Shown here: positions 54,547-62,327 of the stretch, piece by piece | How the letters are laid out: every line of letters starts with the position of its first letter | Position numbering within the stretch: position 1 is the stretch's first letter | Assembly: GCA_951813075.1 (NCBI GenBank) | Contig: OX638343.1 | Span: forward strand, 310,001 to 374,000 | DNA from: Arenicellales bacterium | GTDB lineage: Bacteria > Pseudomonadota > Gammaproteobacteria > Arenicellales > JAJDZL01 | Length of the DNA stretch: 64,000 bases | Reading direction: 5' to 3' | Position numbers and translations under genes: made by a program | Notes under the pieces: model-generated | The model's input: the letters and a program-made list of their open reading frames with translations, nothing else | What the model was told of the DNA's origin: nothing | Database searches by the model: none

Positions 54547-56329
54547 TGGCGACAGCTTCATTGAGCTGCCTTACACGTCCGGATTTGGGTTGCTGAGCCA
54601 GTTTTGCAACTGGAAGCTGACTCTGAATGATATTGTGGAAATCTCCAACACCGGTCTCCGCGGTTTCGGACAGGTTCCATCTTGGAAAAACTGAAGAATT
54701 CAATCCTTCCTGAATTGTGTTCATGTATGCACGGTCTTCGTAGTCTGTTGTTTTATTGATCCGTCGATTCAGATAGCGCGAGACAGAAACCTCTCTCCTG
54801 TCATCGGGTAGGGCGTACGCTCGCGACCTGACACGCGTATTTGTCAGATCCATAGGTATCGACATGTAGATCTCCATCATGTCCGGATAGAGCGCAAACA
54901 CCAGATTCGGAAAGACTCCGAAATACATCCACAGGTCCTTTTTGTTTTCCGGCAAATGGGAAAATTCGGGCATTAGCTTTCGATAGTGTTTCACACTCCA
55001 TAAATTACCGAATTCCGTGTTGAATTTGCCATAGGAAACAGGAATCTCTTCAACGGTGGTGTCGATATAGTCCTGTCCATACAACTGATGGAGTGCCGGA
55101 TGCCCGATTGGTACGTGATAGCCTTCATTGTCAATGTCGTGAAAGACTTTCCAATTGACAGGATAAACAAATTGCTCGGATTTTTGATACGGTTTTACAT
55201 TTGCCAATTGATAATGGCTGATTTCATCTTCAATCGGTAAAAGCATCTCTTTGAGGGATTGTCCCCCTGATACAAACCGAATGAAAATAAATCCATTCCA
55301 AACTTCCACGTCAAGCGGTACCAATCCATGTTGATCGGGATTGATATACGGGAATCCATCTTTTCCTGGTATGAAGATCAGATTGCCATCGAGATCGTAG
55401 CGCCAACCGTGGAACGGACAGACTAGTGCGCGCGGACACCGTCCCTCACCTTCGAGAATTTTCGATCCGCGGTGTCTGCAAATATTGTGAAACGCATTGA
55501 TTGTTCCGCCGCTACTTCGAACAATCAACGCTTTTTCGTGAAATCCTTCAAAAGTAAGGTAATCTCCAGTTTCCGGTATATCAGATACATGTCCAACAAG
55601 CATCCAATTCGGTTTGAACAAACGTTCAATTTCCAGTTCCAGGAACTCCTCATTTTTGTAAGTCCAAGGCGGGAGAAGATCGACGGTATCTTCTGAAATC
55701 GCCGAACCAGGAATAGATCCGGATTCCAGTGCGACGTAGCCGATGTACCGCTTGCAGGTATCCACTGCTTGTTTTCTATTGAATTCATCGTCGTCGTACA
55801 GAGCCTGTTGCCATAGCGAATCGATCATTCCCCGGAGCGCAATCGCAAGCGCCTTAATGTCTGCCTCTTCTGTGGATGAGTTGTTCAGCATTTCAGCAAA
55901 ACAATCGTGAATCATTTGATCTTCGCGCTGATCACTTGCTCCACATATTTCTCGATATTCCTCTCGCGCCTGGCTCTCGCTCCAAAACGCATGCCAGACG
56001 GCGACTTTCTCTTTGACGAAAACACGCGAATCGAAACTTGCTTCAATATACGCGTTGAGTTTGTCCAATGGCGATTGCGCCTTGCTCAGACGTTCGTCCA
56101 TGATGGCAGTGTATTCCTCATTCAGAAACCAGAGCGTATCAATCAGAAGCTGTTTCTTGGAAGTGAAGTGAAAATTCACGATACCGGGCGATAGTCCGGC
56201 ATTGGCGGCGACTTTCGCTACAGTAGCGCCCGAAAGACCGCTTTCAGATATGGTTTGAATCGTTGCATGGATCAGTTGTTCACGACGATTGTCCGATTTG
56301 TTCCTGATCTGTTTATTCTTTGTGAGCAT
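54539..56329 (-). CDS. Fusion of BetI/TetR-like repressor and Rieske non-heme iron oxygenase
   Basis: One uninterrupted 596-codon frame. Residues 13-60 are a TetR helix-turn-helix (RREQLIHATIQ, VAKVAANAGLSPGIVNFHF). Residues 65-200 resemble the ligand domain of the choline-responsive repressor BetI (LAIALRGMIDSLWQQAL). From about 215 comes a complete Rieske oxygenase alpha subunit: 2Fe-2S ligands Cys284/His286 (CRHRG) and Cys304/His307 (CPFHGW), then iron ligands His405 and His410 (NEGYHVPIGHP) with Asp532 as probable third ligand. Such oxygenases include glycine-betaine and carnitine demethylases. No reductase gene is adjacent. GGAG precedes the ATG. A palindrome lies over the likely transcription start, suggesting autoregulation. 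Confidence 0.88.
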   Translation of the reverse strand: MLTKNKQIRNKSDNRREQLIHATIQTISESGLSGATVAKVAANAGLSPGIVNFHFTSKKQLLIDTLWFLNEEYTAIMDERLSKAQSPLDKLNAYIEASFDSRVFVKEKVAVWHAFWSESQAREEYREICGASDQREDQMIHDCFAEMLNNSSTEEADIKALAIALRGMIDSLWQQALYDDDEFNRKQAVDTCKRYIGYVALESGSIPGSAISEDTVDLLPPWTYKNEEFLELEIERLFKPNWMLVGHVSDIPETGDYLTFEGFHEKALIVRSSGGTINAFHNICRHRGSKILEGEGRCPRALVCPFHGWRYDLDGNLIFIPGKDGFPYINPDQHGLVPLDVEVWNGFIFIRFVSGGQSLKEMLLPIEDEISHYQLANVKPYQKSEQFVYPVNWKVFHDIDNEGYHVPIGHPALHQLYGQDYIDTTVEEIPVSYGKFNTEFGNLWSVKHYRKLMPEFSHLPENKKDLWMYFGVFPNLVFALYPDMMEIYMSIPMDLTNTRVRSRAYALPDDRREVSVSRYLNRRINKTTDYEDRAYMNTIQEGLNSSVFPRWNLSETAETGVGDFHNIIQSQLPVAKLAQQPKSGRVRQLNEAVATT

Positions 56330-56360
56330 GACTCGTCTCCGAGATTGGATTTATATGACT

Positions 56361-56377
56361 GTTCAATATTATTGAAC
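56361..56377. promoter_or_regulatory. Perfect 17-bp palindromic operator for the TetR-Rieske gene
   Basis: GTTCAATATTATTGAAC is a perfect inverted repeat (eight-base arms around one base), 32 bases before the ATG of the minus-strand fusion gene. It lies immediately downstream of the TATAAT at 56379-56384, so it covers the expected transcription start. The TTGAAC/GTTCAA half-sites resemble those I recall for BetI operators. It is the best candidate for binding by the fusion protein's own TetR domain. Confidence 0.7.
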
Positions 56378-56378
56378 G

Positions 56379-56384
56379 ATTATA
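56379..56384 (-). promoter_or_regulatory. -10 element of the TetR-Rieske gene
   Basis: The minus strand reads TATAAT, the exact sigma70 -10 consensus, two bases upstream of the palindrome. A convincing -35 is not seen (CTTTAA about 18 bases further up is weak), which would suit an activated or tightly regulated promoter. Confidence 0.55.
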
Positions 56385-56499
56385 CAAAATCCTCAATAAT
56401 TTTAAAGGAGACGACTTCGTGAATGTTCACTTTACTGCAGTCGTGAAGTGACCGAATTGATACCGGAAGCGGTGGAGAACGATGGAGGTTGGTGATTGA

Positions 56500-57093
56500 T
56501 TAGATAGACGGTTCCCCCGGTCTTAGAGCACCTTCAACCATCTTGAGGTAACCCGATTGGACATCGTAAGTATAACCATGAATTGAGATTGCTTTTGAAA
56601 CAAGCGGATGATTTGCGATCAATGCGACGTCAGAACGCACGCTTTCGTCCAGGTCTGCAATGGTCAGCCAATCGGTGATCAACCCATGTTCTGATCCGCA
56701 ATCGGCCGTTTGGTTTTTCCATATGTCGTTTTTCTTCGTAGCCGGTTCCAAACTTTCTGCGAACAGGTTGCCGATTTCACGGTTTGTAACGCTAGCCATT
56801 CCGCACTGTGTATGCTGAATCACAAGCCAGTCACGGGTACCAAAAAATTTATAGGAGACAAGCAAGGACCGGATCGCATCATCGCTCGCTCGTCCGCCAG
56901 CGTTCCGGATGACATGAGCGTCACCAAGATTGAATCCCGTAATTGCGAGAGGATCGATTCGGACATCCATGCAGGTTAGTATTGCAACCTTCTTGTGAGG
57001 TGATCCCGGCAACAATTTCTTGTTACCGAATTCGGTAGCGTATGATGTGTTCGCACTCGACACATCTTGGGCGACTGTGTACTTCGAACTCAC
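56500..57093 (-). CDS. Beta-class carbonic anhydrase-like protein
   Basis: A 197-residue beta-carbonic anhydrase with zinc ligands Cys41 (CMDVR, with Asp43/Arg45), His94 and Cys97 (HTQCGM). It interconverts CO2 and bicarbonate and may supply bicarbonate to carboxylases. The start is a GTG, and the beginning SSKYTVAQDVSSANTSYATEFG is less conserved. It lies 171 bases upstream of the TetR-Rieske start on the same strand and 140 bases after the aminotransferase gene. Confidence 0.9.
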   Translation of the reverse strand: MSSKYTVAQDVSSANTSYATEFGNKKLLPGSPHKKVAILTCMDVRIDPLAITGFNLGDAHVIRNAGGRASDDAIRSLLVSYKFFGTRDWLVIQHTQCGMASVTNREIGNLFAESLEPATKKNDIWKNQTADCGSEHGLITDWLTIADLDESVRSDVALIANHPLVSKAISIHGYTYDVQSGYLKMVEGALRPGEPSI

Positions 57094-57232
57094 TTCAATT
57101 TCATCTGTAGTGTTTCAATTTTCGACCTTGGCACACGGCAAAAGGATTTATGCTAAATCGGCGAATGCAATGAACTTGAATACGAATTTCGGTTTGTTCC
57201 ACCTGGGTTCAGGTGAAACCAATATCTACCGT

Positions 57233-58648
57233 TTAACTGGCGTTCGATGTTCTCAGGTTCGTGTGTACTGTATTCAATGCCAGTTCAAGTGCGTCAAAAA
57301 GATCGTTGATCTGCCGCTCGGTGATGATCAGCGGTGGGCAGATTCCGATGGTATCGCCTGAAGGTAACGCCCGAACAATCAATCCATTTTCCAGACATTG
57401 CTGATACACTTGAAAAGCAACTTTCATTTCAGGGTCGAAGGGTTGCTTTGCATCTTTGTCAGCGACTATTTCCACCGCGCCGATTAGCCCAACTCCGCGG
57501 GCTTCTCCGACTAGTGGATGAGACCCAAGCTCGCGCAATCGATTCTGGAACGGAACCATCACTTCTCGTACATGTGCGAGAACGTTACGCTCTTCGTAAA
57601 TCTTGAGAGTTTCCAGCGCTACCGCAGCACCAACCGGATGCCCAGTGTAAGTAAATCCTGTTCCAAACACACCATGCCGCGCACTGGCTTCAGCGATTGT
57701 CTGGTAGATCGACTCCGAAATCATCGTTGCGCCAATCGGGATATAAGCCGAAGAAATCTGTTTGGCGCAGGTAACAATATCAGGAACTATGTCGTAAGTA
57801 TCGCAACCCCAAGGATTTCCAGTCCGGCCGAATCCGTTGATCACTTCATCTGCGATAAGTAAAACATCATATTTTTTCAGAACTTTCTGAATTTTCTGAA
57901 AGTAGGTTTTTGGAGGTGGGATGACGCCGCCAGCACCCATGACCGGTTCCGCTATCAGGGCAGCGATCGAATCCGGCCCTTCAGCGAAAATCAGTTCTTC
58001 CAGTTCTCTGGCCCGCCGGCTTGCAAATTCCTCTTCGGATTCTCCTTCTAAACCACATCGATAGTAATGTGGTCTTCCGGTTTGCTTGAATCGTTCAAGT
58101 GGCGCATCAAATGCTTCCTGAATTGTTGGGATTGCTGTAAGGCTGGTGCCGACAATTGTTACACCGTGATAGCCTCTTTCACGCGAGATGATTTTCTTTT
58201 TTTCATGCCTTCCCAAAGCGTTGTTGTAATACCAGACAAATTTGACAGCCGAGTCCACAGCTTCGGATCCTGATGTAACGAAATACGCCTTCGACATTGG
58301 CTTCGGAGCGACGGAAAGTAGCTTGTCGGCCAGTTCCGCAACAACCGGTGCGGTTCTTCCCGCAAAACTATGGTTGTAGGGTAGGGTTTGCAGTTGTTTT
58401 GTCGCAGCATCAACAAGCCTCTGTTCGCTAAATCCCAAAGAGGTGCACCAAAGCCCGGCCAAACCTTCGATGAATTTATTGCCATTCTCATCCCAAATGT
58501 ATATACCTTCGCCTCGAACGTAGGTTTTTGGTCCGATTTCTTGGTGCTGGAGAAGATTTGTAAATGGGTGTAGATTTGAACCGATATCCTTTTCGGCAAT
58601 TGTTTTCTGTCTGGCGTGGATCGTTTCTGTTGCTGCGACTTGTGTCAT
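57233..58648 (-). CDS. Class III omega-aminotransferase (pyruvate-dependent amine transaminase-like)
   Basis: A 471-residue fold-type I PLP enzyme resembling putrescine/taurine/beta-alanine:pyruvate transaminases. It has FIEGLAGLWCTSLGFSEQ near residue 60, GSEAVDSAVKFVWYYN, the Tyr-His in SRERGYHGVTIVG, the DEVINGFGRTG Asp, and the PLP Lys in VTCAKQISSAYIPIGA near 290. The MWCT-like WCT motif is typical of omega-transaminases. It could deaminate a polyamine or other primary amine taken up by the nearby importer. A good ribosome binding site (AGGAA) is present. Confidence 0.9.
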   Translation of the reverse strand: MTQVAATETIHARQKTIAEKDIGSNLHPFTNLLQHQEIGPKTYVRGEGIYIWDENGNKFIEGLAGLWCTSLGFSEQRLVDAATKQLQTLPYNHSFAGRTAPVVAELADKLLSVAPKPMSKAYFVTSGSEAVDSAVKFVWYYNNALGRHEKKKIISRERGYHGVTIVGTSLTAIPTIQEAFDAPLERFKQTGRPHYYRCGLEGESEEEFASRRARELEELIFAEGPDSIAALIAEPVMGAGGVIPPPKTYFQKIQKVLKKYDVLLIADEVINGFGRTGNPWGCDTYDIVPDIVTCAKQISSAYIPIGATMISESIYQTIAEASARHGVFGTGFTYTGHPVGAAVALETLKIYEERNVLAHVREVMVPFQNRLRELGSHPLVGEARGVGLIGAVEIVADKDAKQPFDPEMKVAFQVYQQCLENGLIVRALPSGDTIGICPPLIITERQINDLFDALELALNTVHTNLRTSNAS

Positions 58649-58689
58649 CTCTAATTCCTGTTATTTGATTGGGAATTTACATTATACGT

Positions 58690-60228
58690 TTAGACATTTG
58701 AATCCGGGAATGAAGCCTTTCGCTTCTCAATGAATGCAAGCAGTTCCTGATCGACCATAGGATCAAATTCCGGAGCCTGGTAGTCATCGAGCATCTGCCT
58801 CCAAAGTTTGTTTGCGCGTTGAGAAGCCCTCAGTGAACCATCAGCTTCCCACTGTTCAAAGCTGTTGTTGTCAGCGATAGTCGATCGGTAGAATGCACTT
58901 TCAAAATTACGCTGCGTGTGCTCGCATCCCAGATAGTGGTTTCCAGGTCCTACTTCGCGAATTGCGTCAAGCGCCTGACCGTTTTCAGACGTATCGACAC
59001 CACTTAGAAATTCCTGAATCATGGCAGCTTGGTCGGTGTCCATGACAAATTTTTCGTAACCCATAACCAAACCACCTTCAAGCCAGCCGGCGGTATGTAA
59101 CATAAAATTGACACCGGCGAGCATCGCAGTCTGCAATGTATTAGCGGACTCATACGCGGCCTGAGCGTCTGGTATTTTTGATGCGCACAAACCGCCGCCG
59201 CTTCGAAAAGGTACATTCAGTCTACGCGCCAGGGCCGCGCACAGATAAAGCACTTTGGACGGTTCCGGTGTTCCGAATGTCGGTGCACCCGATTGCATCG
59301 AAATGGAACTGCTGAAAGTTCCAAAAATTACAGGTGCGCCCGGCCGTACCAACTGAGCAAATGCCATTCCTGCCATTGCTTCCGCGAGAATTTGAGTACA
59401 GGTGCCCACGATGGAAACCGGAGACATGGCTCCGGAAAGTATAAAAGGGGAGATAACTGTGCCCTGAAAGTTTTTTGCGTAGACTTTGAGCGCTGCCAGC
59501 ATGGTGTCGTCAAAGGTCATTGGAGAATTGACGTTGATCAGCGATATGATACAGGTATTGTTCTCGACAAAATCCGTACCGAACACGACCTTTGCCATGT
59601 CAACTGTATCTTGTGCACGCTCGCCACTTGTTACCGACCCCATGAACGGTTTATCGCTGTATTTCAAATGACTGTAAACCATATCGAAGTGGCGTTTGTT
59701 GACTGGCAGGTCAACTGGTTCACAGACTGTGCCGCCCGAATGATGAAGAGACGGAGAAAGATACGTGAGTTTGACAAAATTCCTGAAGTCTTCAATACTC
59801 GCGTATCTTCGACCTTCGTCGAGGTTTCGTACGAAAGGCGGTCCGTAAGCCGGTGCCAAGACCGCGGTATCTTTTGCGATTCGAATCGTCCTATTCTTGT
59901 TTCTGGCGTGTTGAATGAATTCCGATGGTGCATTCGTTTTTATTATTTCTCGAAGCATTCCGCGTTCGAATCGTACACGCTCACCCTCAACTGAGGCGCC
60001 TGCATTTTTCCATATTTCGATCGCTTCTGGATCGTCGCGAAATTCAATTCCGATTTCTTCCAAAATCAAATCTGCATTGTTTTCAATTAGTTCCAGTGTT
60101 TCAACCGGTGCCATTTCATAAAATGGAACTTTGCGCTCGATAAAGGCAACGATTTCGGTCTGCACGTTGGATCTTTCAGCAATTCTAGCCGCTCGACCGC
60201 GTGATCTTGATCGTCTTCGTTCGCTCAT
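58690..60228 (-). CDS. Trimethylamine methyltransferase family protein (non-pyrrolysine MttB/MtgB-like)
   Basis: A 512-residue MttB superfamily TIM-barrel protein (segments YGPPFVRNLDEGRRYASIEDF, LHHSGGTVCEP, SGAMSPVSIVGTCTQILAEAMAGM, HTAGWLEGGLVMGYEKFVMD). The frame is read without an in-frame UAG, so it is the pyrrolysine-lacking type, whose characterised members demethylate glycine betaine, carnitine or proline betaine to a corrinoid protein. No corrinoid protein gene is nearby. ATG 60228 is chosen because the frame extends upstream into aceK. It is 28 bases downstream of aceK. The N-terminus is Arg-rich. Confidence 0.87.
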   Translation of the reverse strand: MSERRRSRSRGRAARIAERSNVQTEIVAFIERKVPFYEMAPVETLELIENNADLILEEIGIEFRDDPEAIEIWKNAGASVEGERVRFERGMLREIIKTNAPSEFIQHARNKNRTIRIAKDTAVLAPAYGPPFVRNLDEGRRYASIEDFRNFVKLTYLSPSLHHSGGTVCEPVDLPVNKRHFDMVYSHLKYSDKPFMGSVTSGERAQDTVDMAKVVFGTDFVENNTCIISLINVNSPMTFDDTMLAALKVYAKNFQGTVISPFILSGAMSPVSIVGTCTQILAEAMAGMAFAQLVRPGAPVIFGTFSSSISMQSGAPTFGTPEPSKVLYLCAALARRLNVPFRSGGGLCASKIPDAQAAYESANTLQTAMLAGVNFMLHTAGWLEGGLVMGYEKFVMDTDQAAMIQEFLSGVDTSENGQALDAIREVGPGNHYLGCEHTQRNFESAFYRSTIADNNSFEQWEADGSLRASQRANKLWRQMLDDYQAPEFDPMVDQELLAFIEKRKASFPDSNV

Positions 60229-60256
60229 AACAATCCGTGTCAACGTTGGCGTTGGA

Positions 60257-62086
60257 TCAATCGTTGTTTGGTCTGACGGGTCGAGTAAACCTGCTGGACC
60301 GGCGATAGGGAAATACATCTTCCAGCACACCGTCACGAATCAACTGTTGTTTCTCGCGCCAAAAATCAACCGTCATCAGATCTCCGTGAGCCGTACGAAA
60401 GTGCTCGCTGATCACGGGATTTAACAGGAAATACTTCTCGAATTCTTCCGGGAACACATCATCCTCACCTACGGAAAACCATGGTGTGGTTGACATTTCG
60501 TCGTCCGCAGTTCGCGCTGGCGGAATTTTACGGAATTTCAGTTCGCTCAGGTAGCGAATTTCGTCATAGTCATAGAAAACGACGCGGTTGTTCCTGGTTA
60601 CACCGAAATTTTTTAGAAGCATGTCACCAGGAAAGATGTTCGCTGCGGCCATTTCCTTGATTGCATCGCCATATCCTCTGGCAAAATACAATGCCTCCTC
60701 TTCTGTTTTAATGGCCTGTAACAGTAGGTTAAGCGGCATCATTCGATGTTCGATATAGACATGTTTGAGTACCACGATCTCACTATCAACGATGATGGAC
60801 CGTGCACATGTTTCCTGCAGTATGTCCAACAGTTCGTCGCTGAATCTGCTTTTCGGCAATGCGACATCAGAATATTCGAGTGTGTCCGCCAGGCGTCCCA
60901 CCCGGTCGTGCTGCTTCACCAGATGATATTTTTCGATAACTGTCGAGCGCGACAATTTTTTGGGAGGTTCAAATGAATCCTTGATCAGTTTGAAAACATA
61001 GCGATAGGATGGCAGGGTGAATACCATCATCACCATGCCACGGATACCGGGTGCTTCAATGAACTTGTCATGTGAATGCTGCAAATGGTGCAGGAAGTCC
61101 CTGTAGAATGCGGTCTTGCCTTGTTTATGAAACCCGATGGCGGAATACAAATCAGCCTTGCTCTTCTCTGGCAGAATGTTCATCAGAAATCTGACGGTCG
61201 CGGATGGCACCTGTGTCTCAACCATGAAATAAGCCCTCGAAAAACCGAAAACCGCGTCCAGGTCGGCAGGTACGAGCAACAGCGCATCAACAAAAAGTCC
61301 GCCTTCCTCGTTATTCAGAATCGGTACGATAAATGGCGTTGTCCGATAGTCATTGATTACGCGTCCGATCAGGTAGGCTGCCTTGTTTCTGAAAAATAAG
61401 GAGCTTAGAACATCGATCTGATAATTCAGGGCAATCGATCTTTGGTCTCTCGGTAGAACAATGGCCAGATGCCGAAGAATATTCCGGACGTCGCGGGTCA
61501 GATTTTCGTATGGAAGATTGAAGTTGAGACCGGTCAGTATGTCAGCGATCGTATTTCGCAGACCTCGGCTAGATGGATAGTACGATCGATAGATCGGATT
61601 ATCGGCTTGCAGATACTCTGTTGAGACCGAAGAGCGAACAAATATATGGGTGTTTTTATAGTAGCGACGGTCGAACAGCCTGCAGAAAACCGTGTTGTAG
61701 TAGCTTTCCGCAAGTTCAGGCTGTCTATGTTCCAGCAGGAGGTGAATATACCTGATCTTCACTTCTTCCCATAACGGCTCGTCAAGTTCGTCTATCCCCA
61801 ATTTTGATCTTACGGTAGTGATCGATTCTTGGATACGTTTGTCATAAAAATGTATACGTCGTCTGGCGGCTTCCCTGACCTCACCCCAGGCGGCGTTCTC
61901 GAATCGTTCCTGGGCACCGGAAGTGATTTCCTGAAACAGTGTGAAGTGGCGTTCAAACCCCTTCAGAATTGTTCGTGCGAGTTTTTTTGCGCGTTTCGTC
62001 CGTCCGGATTCACGTTCCAAGACTGCTGAAGTTACTTTGCCGCCGATATCGGGGAAAAGTTCAATCGGTTTGGCGGATTTTGGCAT
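60257..62086 (-). CDS. aceK: Isocitrate dehydrogenase kinase/phosphatase
   Basis: A 609-residue bifunctional AceK that inactivates or reactivates isocitrate dehydrogenase by phosphorylation, diverting carbon to the glyoxylate bypass. Family blocks are clear: an N-terminal regulatory helix bundle, RDFLHHLQHSHDKFIEAPGIRGMVMMVFTLPSYRYVFKLIKDSF in the kinase ATP-binding region, the VLKHVYIEHRMMPLNLYL-like motif, and GDMLLKNFGVTRNNRVVFYDYDEI with the catalytic Asp residues. It is not beside aceBA, which is unusual. Acetoacetate and acetyl-CoA from carnitine would make the bypass relevant. Confidence 0.95.
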   Translation of the reverse strand: MPKSAKPIELFPDIGGKVTSAVLERESGRTKRAKKLARTILKGFERHFTLFQEITSGAQERFENAAWGEVREAARRRIHFYDKRIQESITTVRSKLGIDELDEPLWEEVKIRYIHLLLEHRQPELAESYYNTVFCRLFDRRYYKNTHIFVRSSVSTEYLQADNPIYRSYYPSSRGLRNTIADILTGLNFNLPYENLTRDVRNILRHLAIVLPRDQRSIALNYQIDVLSSLFFRNKAAYLIGRVINDYRTTPFIVPILNNEEGGLFVDALLLVPADLDAVFGFSRAYFMVETQVPSATVRFLMNILPEKSKADLYSAIGFHKQGKTAFYRDFLHHLQHSHDKFIEAPGIRGMVMMVFTLPSYRYVFKLIKDSFEPPKKLSRSTVIEKYHLVKQHDRVGRLADTLEYSDVALPKSRFSDELLDILQETCARSIIVDSEIVVLKHVYIEHRMMPLNLLLQAIKTEEEALYFARGYGDAIKEMAAANIFPGDMLLKNFGVTRNNRVVFYDYDEIRYLSELKFRKIPPARTADDEMSTTPWFSVGEDDVFPEEFEKYFLLNPVISEHFRTAHGDLMTVDFWREKQQLIRDGVLEDVFPYRRSSRFTRPVRPNND

Positions 62087-62327
62087 TGAAGAAATTCACA
62101 TAAACTTAAGCGCCACAATAAATTCGTTTTCAGAATTTTTGGGCGCAATCAGACGAATAAAATCAGAAAAACAATTGGGAATATTGTAAATTAGGTAAAG
62201 TTTTAAAATGCTCCGTTTTCTATAGTTGTCTGATTCTTTTCGGAACAGTCGAATCTCCCAATAATGACATTGAAAATAACTAGTTAGCGGAAGTAAATTG
62301 TGCGTTTATGGAAGAAGCGAGCAAAAT
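62087..62327. promoter_or_regulatory. Divergent control region between aceK and the dimethylglycine dehydrogenase-like gene
   Basis: A 241-base AT-rich gap must hold both divergent promoters. No clear -35/-10 pair or palindrome matching the 56361 operator was found. The rightward gene has a weak GAAGCGAGC ribosome binding site. Confidence 0.35.

Noticed and set aside
58690..60228. Pyrrolysine-containing MttB
   Set aside because: The frame is read through without any in-frame UAG, so the gene belongs to the non-pyrrolysine branch.
58690..60336. Longer version of the MttB-like protein starting at 60336
   Set aside because: The first 36 residues would overlap the aceK coding region by 80 bases; the ATG at 60228 just after aceK is more natural.
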